Below, piece after piece: positions 1 to 18,436 of a stretch of DNA of 64,000 nt. The notes under the pieces are model-generated. The model was not told the origin of the DNA. It worked only from the letters and a program-made list of their open reading frames with translations, and did no database searches. The stretch spans positions 13,646,841 through 13,710,840 of the forward strand of contig CM038726.1 in assembly GCA_021613375.1 (NCBI GenBank), given 5' to 3'. The translations under genes were made by a program, and so were the position numbers. Each line of letters starts with the position of its first letter. Within the stretch, counting starts at the first letter, position 1. This stretch comes from Megaleporinus macrocephalus. Its lineage: Eukaryota; Chordata; Actinopteri; Characiformes; Anostomidae.

Positions 1-398
1 AGGTGGAGGAGCTCTCTAACATCCACCAGCTCTGTGATGTCATCTTGGAGAAGAGGATTCCAGTGGCAACCTGTAAAGCTCTAGTGAACTCCATGCCCAG
101 GAGAGTTAAGGCAGTGCTGGAAAATGATGGTGGCCACACAAAATATTGACACTTCGGGTACAGTTTGGTCATTTTCACTTAGCGGTGTACTCACTTTTGT
201 TACCAGTGGTTTAGACATCAATGGCTGTGTGTTGTCATTTTGAGGGGAACAGTAACTTTACACTGTTATACAAGCTGTACACTGACTATTTTACATTGTA
301 TCAAAGTATCATATCTTCAGTGTTGTCCCATGAAAATATATTGTAATAAAATATTTACAAATATGTGAGGGGTGTACTCGCTTTTGTAAGATACTGTA
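1..398 (+). mobile_element. Tc1/mariner-like transposon, 3' end only
   Basis: The + strand reads as the C-terminal tail of a Tc1-family transposase, from about base 5 to a TGA at 146-148. The tail carries the motif NSMPRRVKAVLE and ends GGHTKY, as Tc1-like transposases of fish do. It is followed by the usual AT-rich 3' region and a terminal inverted repeat near 366-398 (ggggtgtactcgcttttgta, ending in a TA-type site). The left part of the element lies outside the window, so only the last catalytic-domain residues are visible. It sits in a kat5 intron, upstream of the first visible kat5 exon. Confidence 0.85.
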
Positions 399-7248
<6,850 letters not shown>

Positions 7249-8489
7249 AGATGTTCTACACTGTTGGCCCACAAGCTCGGGGACTCTGAGGAGTGAAAAC
7301 TGATAAGACTTGTGTCTAGAAGAACATTCTAATTGCCCATTATTCCAGCAATGGTGCTTACATGACCGGCAGTCGCAGTCAGATTTGCTTGTGCTTTACT
7401 TTACTCCTTTTATGACAAATAATATAACATCGTGCAGCTTTAAAAAAAACAACTCAGAAACCAAAGTATTTGGTTTTTGTTTTCTTTCAGAACAGCAGCC
7501 TGTAGATTCTACACAGCTTCACACATTCATTTTTATCTGAAGCACAACCTGAACTTTGCTCGTCACTGTGCATAATGTACATCATTCTCTCATCTCTTTG
7601 TTGGGGGAGTTCAAAACTGTGGAAATGTCCAGAAGCCATGTTGAACTGTTACACAAATGTAAATAGCGTAGTTTGTGCAGTTGTCAGTCAGTCAGTCTTA
7701 AAAACGAAAAGAAGAACAAGTGACCTATTAAACGCTGGTGTGGTTTCAGGGTCATTTAATTTAAGGTGTAATATATTTGTAAAAACCTGTATAGAAGATA
7801 ATCTCTGGAGATTTTTCAAGCTGGTAGTGTGGAATTGCATGCCTGTATCACCAGTGAGTGTGTTTTAATGTGTAAGAGTAAGTTTTTGGAGCCCAAATTA
7901 CAGGCCAGAGGTGAAATCCTCCCACAGAAACCACTTTTTTTCTGCTGCCTAAAACGCCTCATTGGACCTTTTCACTGTTTCTCAGGTGACGTCATCTTTT
8001 AGCACTATGGCCACCTACCCACAAGCTTGGTACTGCTTTCAACCACTCTGTTAGTTACCTGTCAGAGCAGAGTGGGCGAGCTGACCAGTAAGAGCACACT
8101 GGATTCACGTTTATGGCAAATCTGAATGTATATCTGTTCATGTAGACTATAAAAATAATGTTACTAACATTGAAAATTAGCATACTAGCCCCCTTTAAGG
8201 TAGATGGGCGACTGGATACCTTTGGACATTGTGTGTCTTATTTTTACACAATGATATCGGCTGTATTAAAAACAAGGAATGCCCTACAAGGCAGTCAGTC
8301 CCTCTGTTCTTTCTCATCTTCCTCACTTACGCACTCAGTTGAGTCCTGTTAAGTGTCATTGCGTAACATCCGTGTCATTTTGTTCTAAACACTCTGTGTT
8401 GAGTAAAGGCCGCAATGTGGAATCACCCCAAATAGTTGGGATACGAGCAACTTTTCTAGTCTGACTGATTTATTACTGTTTAAAATAAA
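7249..8489 (+). other. kat5: Probable kat5 3' UTR with poly(A) signal
   Basis: No coding exon follows the TAG. The first canonical AATAAA downstream is at 8484-8489, with ATTAAA variants near 7726 and 8262. The true cleavage site cannot be decided from sequence alone. A stretch near 7930-8120 looks like a dispersed repeat but I cannot class it. Confidence 0.45.
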
Positions 8490-10084
8490 ATGTGTGGAGG
8501 ACAGAAGTCATGTTAGTAAAGAAAAACGAGATTAACAAGATAACATTTTGGAGGAGGTGCTGATAATCATCAGCACTTGGATACACTGTGAGTTTATTCA
8601 TTGTTATTGCCTTCTGTCGACAGTAACTGTCAGTAGGCTCTCTGTGATCTGTCAGGACAAATGCAGCTTTCGCTTTGCTTTCATAAGCATTAAGAGTGAC
8701 AGTAAGAGTGAGCTATTACGTTCACACTACATTCTGCTACTCAACAGGATACATGTGAGTGTGTGCCCCTTTTCATGCTGGGTTTTTAGTGGGCATTATG
8801 TCCCCTGGCATTGTTTAAAAAGCTCAACCCATCTCAGACATAACAACGAGTAGCTTGTAACTCAGCAAAGCAAACGTCTGGAATGCTTACCAGACATTAT
8901 ATTGCATGCATGTTCATGTTCTGCATTCGCCAATCTACTTATATTTGCTTTGTATACCCAACATTTGAAGCGTTTGAAGGTAGTTCAAACAGCATCATGT
9001 GAAGCACTGTTTAAAATACTGTCCTGTGTGGTTTTATGCGCCAAACTCAGTCACGGTTCAGGTTTATGTAACTATTTTTCTATCTTTTTTATGTCTTTAA
9101 CTTAAACAGGCTTTTGTTATTCCTCTGGCTTAAAAACTGATTAAACCGGCCGCCCTCATTTATAAAGTAGTCCAATCTGAACATCATTGATGCTCTCAAC
9201 AGCAATTCACTTCATTATATTTCTGAGAGTCACTTCCCTGATATGTTGATATGCCATTATTGGCTTACTAGTTTTAATAGAATGCAGGTAATTATTTTAA
9301 TACAAAGACTTTATCATTTAGACCGGAAACAAAGTTTTATTTTGCCACCTTAAAGGGGGCGTCCATACATAATTTCTACATAATTCGTTTGTTGAGATGT
9401 AAACAAAGGGGTTCAGAAAGGTTTGTGAAATTGTAGGTTTTTGTGAAATTGTTGAAAAACATATTGACCTTCTGATTTAAAGTGGTGGTGATAAGACTAG
9501 CCTATTTAATTACCACAAACAACCACCAAATCTACACGTGTCATCTAAATCCCATTCAGGACCACCACACAGCCTGTATTATTTGGTACGAGGTAACCCA
9601 GGGATTAAAAGCAGGGGTGGAGTTTTAGGAATCATACTGCTAGGTGAAAGGTATACAGTCTACTTGAATGTAGGCTGCCATGCAATCTGTGTTGACTGCT
9701 CTCCCTCTGTTTCTCCACAATTACTCTAGGGTTGTGTTCAGGGTCTGGTTATTGAGCTATACTGGTTATTAAGTGGTTATACGACCACTTAATCTGTCAT
9801 CCCTGCCTGAGCTGCCAGAGTTGGTGACTTTGGAGGCCCTGTTTACTCAGCGACCTGTTTTTTAAAAGGGTCAAGCAACAAATCTTACAATGTTACACGT
9901 TTTCATTTTAGAAATCTGGTCACCTTATCATGATGGAACCTGCTTTCTTGTTTATGTCTCTGTGCCTAAGTGATGCGAAAAAGTGACAGAAAAGGAAAAT
10001 ATATAGGTTTTTTTTAACAGCAAGGGTGTACTGGTTTGGGGCACAATCAGTATGTAAACACAGCCTATGTAGTGCTTTCCCTCA
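8490..10084. other. Intergenic, nothing recognised
   Basis: Only short open frames without family resemblance or splice context. No RNA gene or transposon protein fragment was seen. Confidence 0.5.
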
Positions 10085-10200
10085 GCTGGCACACCTGGTT
10101 CACATCACTAATTAACGAGGCCCTTGTGCGCTGAGTCGGGTAAGTTAGAGTAAAGGACGCTGCAGGGTCTCCTGGACTGGCTTTTGGAACCACTGGTCTA
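10085..10200. repeat. Dispersed fish repeat fragment
   Basis: The stretch from cagctggcacacctggttca to the region ending ggaaccactggtc has the look of a very common fish interspersed repeat tail. Class is not determined and no terminal repeats or target duplication were resolved. Confidence 0.45.
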
Positions 10201-10740
10201 TTTCTGCATTACTATGAACTGTGATTTAAATAAGTGTGTAAAGCAGCATTATGCACAAAAAATCACTAACCAAAAATTCTACAAACCAGAGTTGGCCTCC
10301 CTGACTCAGAGTCAGGGAACTGGTGTTTTTTGAACAGAAGAATAAAGCAAAGCCGCTCTTCCTCAGACATCAACAGCAGGGTCCCTGCCTCTGTAGAAAA
10401 GCTGAGGTATGTTGTATGTAGCTGAGTTGAGCATTGCTACCTAGTGACTGCAGAATGTGCTGTTGTTAGCTAATAACAAGCAGTTTAGCAGAGTTACATG
10501 ACTCGAAATAAACTTATAATATAATAGAGTTAAGTTTCTGTTGCATTTGTAATTTGACCCCATGCAATTGTGACTCCCTTTGTTTCTTTCTTTCATTTCT
10601 ATCAACTGTGTTTTTGCAACAAAAAAAAAGCTAAGACTTCTGGGTAGACCATGCATGTACAATGAAAAAAGTCTGTATATTATAATGTTATGTATTTTAT
10701 TGATCGTATATATGAAATGTAGTTTGCTGTCTTTCCAGTG

Positions 10741-10803
10741 GTTTACATTTACATTTACGGCATTTAGCAGACGCTCTTATCCAGAGCGACTTACAAAAGT
10801 GGT
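10741..10803. repeat. Dispersed fish repeat (short conserved core)
   Basis: Contains the core gcatttagcagacgctctta followed by tccagagcgacttaca. I recognise this as a highly repeated sequence in many teleosts. I do not assign it to a named family. Confidence 0.65.
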
Positions 10804-10850
10804 TTACTTCTGCTACCACAAGACATGGTGAAAAGATTTACTACTACTTC

Positions 10851-10893
10851 TGATAATAATAATAATAATAATAATAATTATAATAATAATAAA
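10851..10893. repeat. (AAT)n microsatellite
   Basis: About 14 ATA/AAT triplets with one interruption, directly downstream of the dispersed repeat core. Confidence 0.9.
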
Positions 10894-11789
10894 CTGAAGG
10901 TTTGGGGATCATTATAAAGACACTGCAGATGGAGAGTTCCAGATTGTTAAGGACTGCATTGTTCTCATTTTCTCCTTTTTTTTTAAATGCAAATCTTGGC
11001 ATCTAGTTTAAAAATGTGTTTGATTGCTTTGCAAACACAAACAGATTCGAGAGCACAGTCAGGGTTTATGCAGCAACAGTAGACATCTTTCATAGTGAGT
11101 TTACAGAAGAGAAGAAAACAAACTGAAGTGAAGCTGTTAATGAGAAACAAAGGTTCATAAATCAACATCCAACTGATTTAGTTTCCTTTTTCCAAAACAC
11201 ATAAATCACCCAAGCCTTTACACTTGAAAACGAAGAAATGAACTTGGACAGGAGAGCAAGCTTACGTCACCATTATACAAATCAACATGAGATATTAATG
11301 TTGTGGCAGGAATAACGATTTCTCTGTATTATTTCATGATCGTGTCTAATGAAGGAAAACCAGTGCCTGCTGGTTAGATTCAGAGAGCTTTACGTGTAGT
11401 CTAGGCTAGAGGCTGAAAGGAGCCTGATTATTAATGACTGTACCGGTCCAGGTCAACCACTAATCATGTCTGCCTGTGCCTGCAAAGTCTAGAGTGATTC
11501 CTGCCCAGTTCTACCCAAAAACCTTGCCCACCCGCACCCTCATCAGCTATGTGGTTTGCTGACCTGCAATTTAGGCCACCATGTGTTCTCCACATGTAAA
11601 TGAGGTCATGCTTATTAAAGAACAGGTGAAGCTACAACTGGCTGTCAGAATGGACACTACAAAAGAACTCCTATAGCTCTGGTTATAGCTAGCTGTTCTT
11701 GTAGGTGCTCTTGATAGGTGCTGAATTTTAACCAACTATAAATAAAACTGTACAGTGAGAAGATGCTGAAAAGGTCATATTTAATTTAC

Positions 11790-11805
11790 ACACAGACACA
11801 CACAG

Positions 11806-11841
<36 letters not shown>
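11790..11841. repeat. (CA)n-(TA)n microsatellite
   Basis: Acacac tracts interrupted by two CAGA units and followed by a short ATATAT run. Confidence 0.9.
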
Positions 11842-11842
<1 letters not shown>

Positions 11843-12071
11843 CTCTGAAGCTACAACCAGTTTATCTCTGAACACTTTTTGAAAGAAAAGGGTCTTAAAA
11901 TCTCTGTCCATATAAGAAAAAACCCCTGTTAAATAAAGTACAGGTTTTGTTTTTTTCTACTTTAGAATAGTGTCATTGTCTCTGAACAGGTGAGATACAT
12001 CAGTTTTGTATCATGTACTGTACTGTTCTTTAAAAAAAAATGAAATCATTAACTTCAAACCTGCTCTGCAG

Positions 12072-12380
12072 AAGCTTTGGGGATGAAAGTCATCATTGCG
12101 AGCATTTTGAAAGAGCAGATCAGTGACTTGGTAAAGGAAATGTATTCTAAGGATGTGAGTGGATGATCTACTATTGTCATTATTTCTTCATTTGTATGAG
12201 ATGAATTTCGCTTTTGAGAGCTGAGCAATAAGCCACAACTCCTGCAAAATTCAACCTGACACCTCTGTCTTTTTATTATTTGTTAATTTATTTTATTTCT
12301 CTTTTTCTCTTTCTTTCCGTTTCAACACACAGTTCATCTTTAAGCATGCCATGTTTGCATTTAACTCAGGCCAGAAATAG
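12072..12380 (+). CDS. Possible orphan terminal exon pair, unknown gene
   Basis: Two short exon-like segments join in frame. 12072-12154 follows an acceptor (ctgctctgcag) and ends at a good donor (gat|gtgagtg), reading ALGMKVIIASILKEQISD and VKEMYSKD. 12333-12380 follows a long pyrimidine tract ending acacacag and reads FIFKHAMFAFNSGQK then TAG, with AATAAA starting a few bases later. The arrangement looks like the 3' end of a + strand gene, but I do not recognise the protein. A possible upstream exon (10346-10413, INSRVPASVEKL) is not phase-compatible directly. A pseudogene or chance are both possible. Confidence 0.25.
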
Positions 12381-13229
12381 CAAATAAAAATTTAAAATCT
12401 ATAAAACTATGTGAACATAGTGTCTTTCAGACCTGATTTTCAGTTCTTTTGTCTCTGTTCTAATAAGTGGCCTTGGGCTAAAAAGTTGATTATAGAAATG
12501 CAATTCACGACTGCTACAAAGATCGCATCTGGGCTGTGGTCTGCTAGTTGACGACCCATTGTAATTGAAGATGTAAGCAGTAGAAAGTAGTGTTTTTTTT
12601 AGAAACTGAATAAAAGTATTTAGTTGAAAACACATCTTCCAAAATCACACTTGCATATTGTAAAAGAGCACTTAAGTATTTTCCTCCTCTGGTCTTCACA
12701 GCTATACCTTCTGTGCAAAACTGCTGGGAGCTAGTCTGTGACCTCTTTTGTCTGACTGATTACTAATATAATTATTGATTATAGTTCTCTGCAATCACGC
12801 TTGTAGCTGCACAAATTGGCATTGACTCAGTCAAACGCCCTATAGGGCCACGCAGGGCCGAGGCTGGACGGAAGTGTGCCAAAACCTGGTGAGGATCGCA
12901 GACCTCACTCTTAGTTTGGACTCTTAATGCGCTAAAACTTATGATGTGATGCCTGCTGGTTGCGACCTTCCTCAAGGGATGTGTACATAGAGAGGACAAA
13001 CCAAGTAAGTGTTGGTGTTTTTATACTTGTTGTGTATATGAATGTAATGTTGGTCACACTATTACAAGCAAATGCTTATAAATAATCTGTTGAAAACATG
13101 AGTTGGTGTTCACCGTTATGAACAGCACTGTTGTGCACATATTCGTCTTCTCTACATAAAAGAGCACTTACTGCCTCAGCACGACGTACGTACATGTATC
13201 ACGGCTCAGCGTAGAAGATTTATACTACT

Positions 13230-14001
13230 ATATTGTCATCTTTGTAATAAAACTGCATCACTCAAGTAATATACTTTTATATACCAAATATACGTATATA
13301 TATTTTTAAAAATATATATTTTTTTATACCATTAGACAGCTTTTTGACTTGGTGTCAAAACAATAGAAAGGACAACTGTTCTTTTAATATCATAACTAAA
13401 ACAGGATTTTTAAAACACTTTTTGGGATGTTTGATCATAAAGTATATACAATTTGTGAACAGTTTCTTTTTCTGGCATTAAATTTTGAGTCATGTTGCCT
13501 TCAGCTTGCTAACTAGTAGCCTAACAGAGTACAGGAGTAATGAAGTCATATTAAAATAGATGTAGTGGTTTACAACATAAAGGCCAGCCAACTGAAGTAG
13601 TGTACTGATGTTGCCTTTGTAGCAAAACTACATCTCTCAACTTAAAAATGTTTTTAATTGTAATATACTTTAATATCAGGACATTTTATACAATTAGACA
13701 GCTTTTTAACGTGAAGTGTCAAAACAATAGGAAGGACAACTGGCCTTTTAATATAATTTTTTATTAAAAAAATTACTGTGTTTCTTACTGTGTGCCACGT
13801 GGACGTAGAAATCCTGAACATGCACATGTGAACTGTAATCATCCACCATTCATTCCCCACAGAAGTTGCCATTAACCAATTTTGTAATGTAAACATTATG
13901 TGATGGCAATAAAACAAAAGGTTGCCCCAGTAAACCCAATCAAACAATAAAAAAGGTTAGTTAGCCAAATACAGACATGACCCCACATTTATTGTATTAC
14001 T

Positions 14002-14086
<85 letters not shown>

Positions 14087-14850
14087 GGATGTGTTTGTAT
14101 AATATATTAAAGTGCAGCTGGAATGTACTCAATAGAGATTCTGTGCACAATAGATGTTGCAGTGAGTGTAAAAGAATCTATCATCTGGTTGGTTGGTGAC
14201 AAAAGGGTTCATGTCTTAGAACAGTCCAATGGAAAATGGTTCAATCCAGACTTTTATTTACTTTGTAATATCTGAGAAAACGCAGCCAAGTGACCTCTCC
14301 CACTGGTTAAGGCTTTAAGAGCTAAACTGAAAGCCTAATATGTAATAATACTCAGGAAGTGACCATGAATTTATTTTTGATGACAGATGTCACTGCCGGC
14401 TGGATTGCCCAAATATGTGAATGTAAACGTGTGTGTTATCCTGACCTATGCATTTCAGTCAGCTGTTCTGAATAAAAAGCCAGGGCAGCTTTATGCCAGA
14501 ACAGATATATCTTTACTGATGTTTTTTACAAACTTCAACTGTCTGTTAAGTCTAAAAAAATCTGTGAATCCCTAAAATACTACTAGTATCTCGTGGATAA
14601 GAGAAATTAGCTGCATTTGCCTCCTGCTAGGTTAGCCTCAGTGTGCCAATCGACTACCTATGCAAAGTTTGCAACACAAAACAAAGTCTATACAATTTGT
14701 AAATAGTTTATTTTTCTGGTCTGTGAGTCTTGTTGCCTTAATCTTGCTAACTAGAAGCCTAACAGAATAAAGGAGTATAGAAGTCATTTTAAAATAGATG
14801 TAGTGGTTTACAACATAAAGGCCAGCCAACTGAAGTAGTGAACTGATAAG
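13230..14850. repeat. Locally duplicated AT-rich block
   Basis: 13438-13606 and 14683-14850 are direct, diverged copies; the stretch atgtagtggtttacaacata and the following ctgaagtagtg are shared. A second related pair is about 13330-13400 and 13685-13760 (both hold gtgtcaaaacaatag and aaggacaact). No coding content was recognised. It may be a tandem duplication or nested copies of an unclassified repeat. Confidence 0.7.
14006..14082. repeat. (AT)n microsatellite
   Basis: Uninterrupted AT dinucleotides over about 77 bp. Confidence 0.95.
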
Positions 14851-16759
14851 ACTGAGATTCAGCTTTGTTTGCATTTTTTGGCTTGAAAGGGTAAATGTGT
14901 AAAGTTTTTGGGCAAGTTCTGCAGCTTGACACTTAAGTTTAGTTAGGATCATTTAAAGGCCACATTACCGCTGAATCTGAGCATTTCTTATGTGCTATTG
15001 AGATCAGATTCATATCTGATATGTAGCAATGAGACTCCTTATGCTAATTAGAAGGCAGCTACTGCAACCACTCTGTGTTAGATAAGATAATCAAAAGAAA
15101 AGAAGACTGTAGTGTCTCAAAAGTTTGAAAGCAAAGTAAAAAAAAAAAACAAGGATGATAACTGAATAACATGCCCCCCTTTTTTGTTTTTGTTTTTTTT
15201 ACAACAAGCATCCTCCTACCTGTCTGTAATATTAAATAAAACCGAAACCTCCAGGAGCCAACCTGCATCCACTGGCAGCTGTGATTGTTTATCAATTGTG
15301 CGTGACACGTTAAGAATTGCCTTTTTGTGTGTGCATGTCAGTTTAGGATGCTGAATGTCAGATATATGTCACATTTAAAAGATCCTGTGAAGAGCCAAAA
15401 ATAAAAACAATCTGATATAGTAAGAAAATTCACCTCTTTTAGCTGAAGTGTAAACACAGCACTCGAGTTGCTAAAGACATGAAATGGCCATGGTGTCACA
15501 TCAAACAAATTATAACTTTAATGTTTTGCCATTTCGCATATTTATATGTAGCTCAAAATGAAACTGTAGGTGAGGTATAATAGCGTAAATCCCCTTTCAG
15601 GAAATGATACCGCCATTAGTCATTTTAGAATGCCCTTTGGTTTATTGACTCTTTATAAAAGGTCATATATTTTTAGCTATTTATTTTATATGAACATAAT
15701 GGTGCCATCTTTGTGGCCTGCCTTCAACCAACACATTACTTGAAGTTTCCTGCTTTTACAATAGTATAAATTCCATGTGGATGTTTGTAAATGCATCAGT
15801 CAAAGAGATAACACTGTTGTCTATGTAAGTGTTAATATAAAGTCCATATATAATAGAATACTCTGAAATAATTACTGGTCTTTAATTGGTAGAGAACATT
15901 TACATTACATTCAAAACCTCCATCCTCTATATCCTACATTCATATCCTACATTCATATCCTGCATTCCCAAAAATGGTTCCAAAAGAACCCTGGATTCCT
16001 TGCACCCTGGACACACCCCTTTCTAACTCCTTCCCTTCGGCAGGCGCTACACAACCCTGAATACTAAGACTACCAGACACAGCAGTGTTTTTCCTCCTGC
16101 CCTCACTTTCATGAATAGTTAATTGAAATGATCTACTGGAAAACAGCTTCTCCTGCTGTCTCCACATAGTTATTTCACCTTGCTTTACTCACATACCATA
16201 TACACCACTCTATAGCTTGTAGACTGTGTTCATTGACTGTCTGTATTGTGTATAATGTGTATTGTCTATAAATTGTGTACATTGTCTGTATATTGGAGAT
16301 AATATTAGAGAGATACAAATTCCTAGTGTGTGTCAATATAAAAGGCTATTTTAAGGGAATGAAAAGTATTTTTTATAATCACACAATTCTTTTTGGTACA
16401 TTTATTTTTTTAAGTGAATGTTTGAGTTGTAAGTGCATGCGTATTATGTGTCATGTTCTATGGATGGACATCAACAGAGTAGTTTGAAGAAAAATCAAAA
16501 AGAGACTTTCTCCTTACCCCAGACGTGGTCAGTTAGCCAAAGCATGTTCAGTGTACAAATTCAGCTTCTTTGCTTTGCTTTGGTAAAATTGCAAGCAAAC
16601 ACTGGAAGTCTTTTATCAGAAATGTTTTCTGGGAAAACGTCCCCAAATCTTCTCTCCACCTGTTCAAACCACATTCATTCTACAATTTTAGATAAATGTT
16701 AATCTAGTTCAAAGCTGAATATATGTTTTTAAATAAATAACTGTGAACATAATTTAGCA
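14851..16759. other. Intergenic, nothing recognised
   Basis: AT-rich DNA with homopolymer runs near 15140 and 15180. No protein-family signature, RNA gene or resolvable element was found. Confidence 0.5.
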
Positions 16760-18380
16760 TCTATATGTCTGTGCGGTACTCTGGTTATAGGAAGCTCTAT
16801 TGTACGACACGTGAAATTAGCTACTCCTTTAGGGGCACCAGCAGCTAGAGTTATCTGCTTACCAGGAGCCAGGGTGCCGGACATTAGCAGCAACCCTAGG
16901 GTGTTAGCAAAGAATAGATATTCGAGGATAGTGATTCACGTAGGTGGTAACGATATCCGTATGCGGCAGTCTGAGGTCACTAAGAGTAATATTAAAGAGG
17001 TGATCAAAATAGCCCATACGATGTCCAATGCCGTAATATGCTCTGGCCCTATTCCAAGACGGCAGGGTGCTGAAGCTTACAGCAGGCTTTGGGCGCTACA
17101 CTGCTGGATGTCTAAGTGGTGTACAGAAAAACATGTGGACTTCATAGACAATTGGTCCAAGTTTGAGGGGAAGTCTGGTCTCGTAGGGCAGGACGGTGTC
17201 CACCCCACGCGGGAGGGTGCCGCTCTGCTATCGTGCAGCATAGCCCATAGCCTCTTAGTTAGTCGGCAGAGCAGCGGAGGTAGTTGCTGACTGTCCAGAG
17301 CCGAGACCAGGCAGCAGACAAACAGGCTAAACCGACCGTCTGCTCGCTGCCTTGAGACGTCACCTAGGTACAACTATATTGAGACTGTTTCACTGTTTCC
17401 CCGAATTAAACACAAACTTAGAAAATCTAAATCAGTTTGTTTAAATAACTTAGTTAATATAAGAATATTAGATCCAGTGTCTAGCTGCAGTGTTTCTGAA
17501 TTAAGGTTTGGTTTATTTAATATAAGATCACTGAACTCTAAGGCTGTCATTGTAAATGATACAATAACCTATCATAAAATTGATGTGTTATGTCTCGTAG
17601 AAACATGGATTAAACCTGAGGAATATTTGGCATTAAATGAAGCCACTCCTATAGGCTACAAGTATGTACACAGCCCCAGACTGTCCGGTAAAGGAGGGGG
17701 TATATGTGTCATTCATAAAAATTCATTAGACATAAGTCAGAAACACAATCTCACTTTCAATTCTTTTGAAATTCTTCTCATAAACATCACCAATCCGACC
17801 ACTAATAGAAGTGTACTCACCCTAGTCAGCATTTATAGACCACCAGGACCTTATTCTGAGTTCTTAAAAGAATTCAGTGACTTTGTTGCAGATCTAGCAG
17901 TGAGCACCGAGAAAGTAATAATCGCAGGAGATTTTAATATTCACTTTGAAAACTCAGCAGATCCATTAAAAAAGGCTTTCTCATCTATCTTAGACTCTGT
18001 AGGCCTCACTCAGGATGTAATACGGCCTACACATTCTTGTAATCACACACTAGATCTAGTTTTGACTTTAGGTGTTGATATACATAATCTTACTGTTCTT
18101 CCACAGACTTCAGTAGTTTCAGATCACTACCTAATTTCATATGAATTGAGTCTTAGTAAAAATTTATGTACATCACCCAGTTATTGCATGAAACGTTCAA
18201 TAATGCCAAATACATCTCAGCACTTTATTGAAATCCTTCCAGATTTATCAACCATAATTTTTCCATCCTCAGACCCAACAGAGCTAGACAGACTAACTGA
18301 CTGCGTAAAAAATATGCTTCGATTAACTTTAGACAATGTTGCACCTGTAAAAATTAAAAAGATGCAACAGAAAAAGCTTG
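16760..18380 (+). mobile_element. L2/CR1-like LINE, 5' part without reverse transcriptase
   Basis: Two consecutive ORFs in the order expected of an L2/CR1-like non-LTR retrotransposon: an SGNH-hydrolase-like ORF1 end and an ORF2 start with an apurinic endonuclease. ORF2 similarity stops near 18378, just after MQQKKLA, so the whole reverse transcriptase and 3' UTR are missing. Loss of the 3' end is unusual, since target-primed reverse transcription normally leaves 3' ends. Confidence 0.85.
16767..17290 (+). CDS. LINE ORF1 fragment, SGNH esterase-like
   Basis: Read from about 16767 (LVIGSSIVRHVKLA), the frame is open to TGA at 17288-17290. Three blocks of SGNH/GDSL-type hydrolases are visible: the serine block GSSIVRH (where active members often have GDS), the glycine-asparagine block VIHVGGNDIR and the aspartate-histidine block DGVHPTREG. 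Such an esterase domain is known in ORF1 of fish L2/CR1-type LINEs, where it may help the RNP bind lipid membranes or nucleic acid; its role is uncertain. The N-terminal part of ORF1 is absent upstream, so this is a partial gene of a mobile element rather than a host gene. Confidence 0.75.
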
Positions 18381-18436
18381 CTCTCAGTCTGTCATACTGG
18401 TTCCTAAACCACACTGACAAACCTATTTGTCCTTAA
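17477..18436 (+). CDS. LINE ORF2 fragment, AP endonuclease domain
   Basis: 319-residue open frame holding an exonuclease-endonuclease-phosphatase fold. Catalytic motifs are intact: N15 in LFNIRSLN, E42 in LVETWI, YRPP at 120-123, D152/N154 in IAGDFNIH, the TLDLV block near 191-195 and SDH at 215-217. In the intact element this nuclease nicks target DNA to prime reverse transcription. The last 17 or so residues do not fit the family, because the element is broken near 18378 and the frame runs into flanking sequence. The first ATG-like start is uncertain; the domain itself begins near LRFGLFN. Confidence 0.85.
   Translation: MSSCSVSELRFGLFNIRSLNSKAVIVNDTITYHKIDVLCLVETWIKPEEYLALNEATPIGYKYVHSPRLSGKGGGICVIHKNSLDISQKHNLTFNSFEILLINITNPTTNRSVLTLVSIYRPPGPYSEFLKEFSDFVADLAVSTEKVIIAGDFNIHFENSADPLKKAFSSILDSVGLTQDVIRPTHSCNHTLDLVLTLGVDIHNLTVLPQTSVVSDHYLISYELSLSKNLCTSPSYCMKRSIMPNTSQHFIEILPDLSTIIFPSSDPTELDRLTDCVKNMLRLTLDNVAPVKIKKMQQKKLALSLSYWFLNHTDKPICP

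Noticed and set aside
12772..13004. Possible exon ending at accaa|gtaagt on the + strand, or a 75-residue minus frame
   Set aside because: One good donor alone; no partner exon, no recognisable protein, and phases could not be tested.
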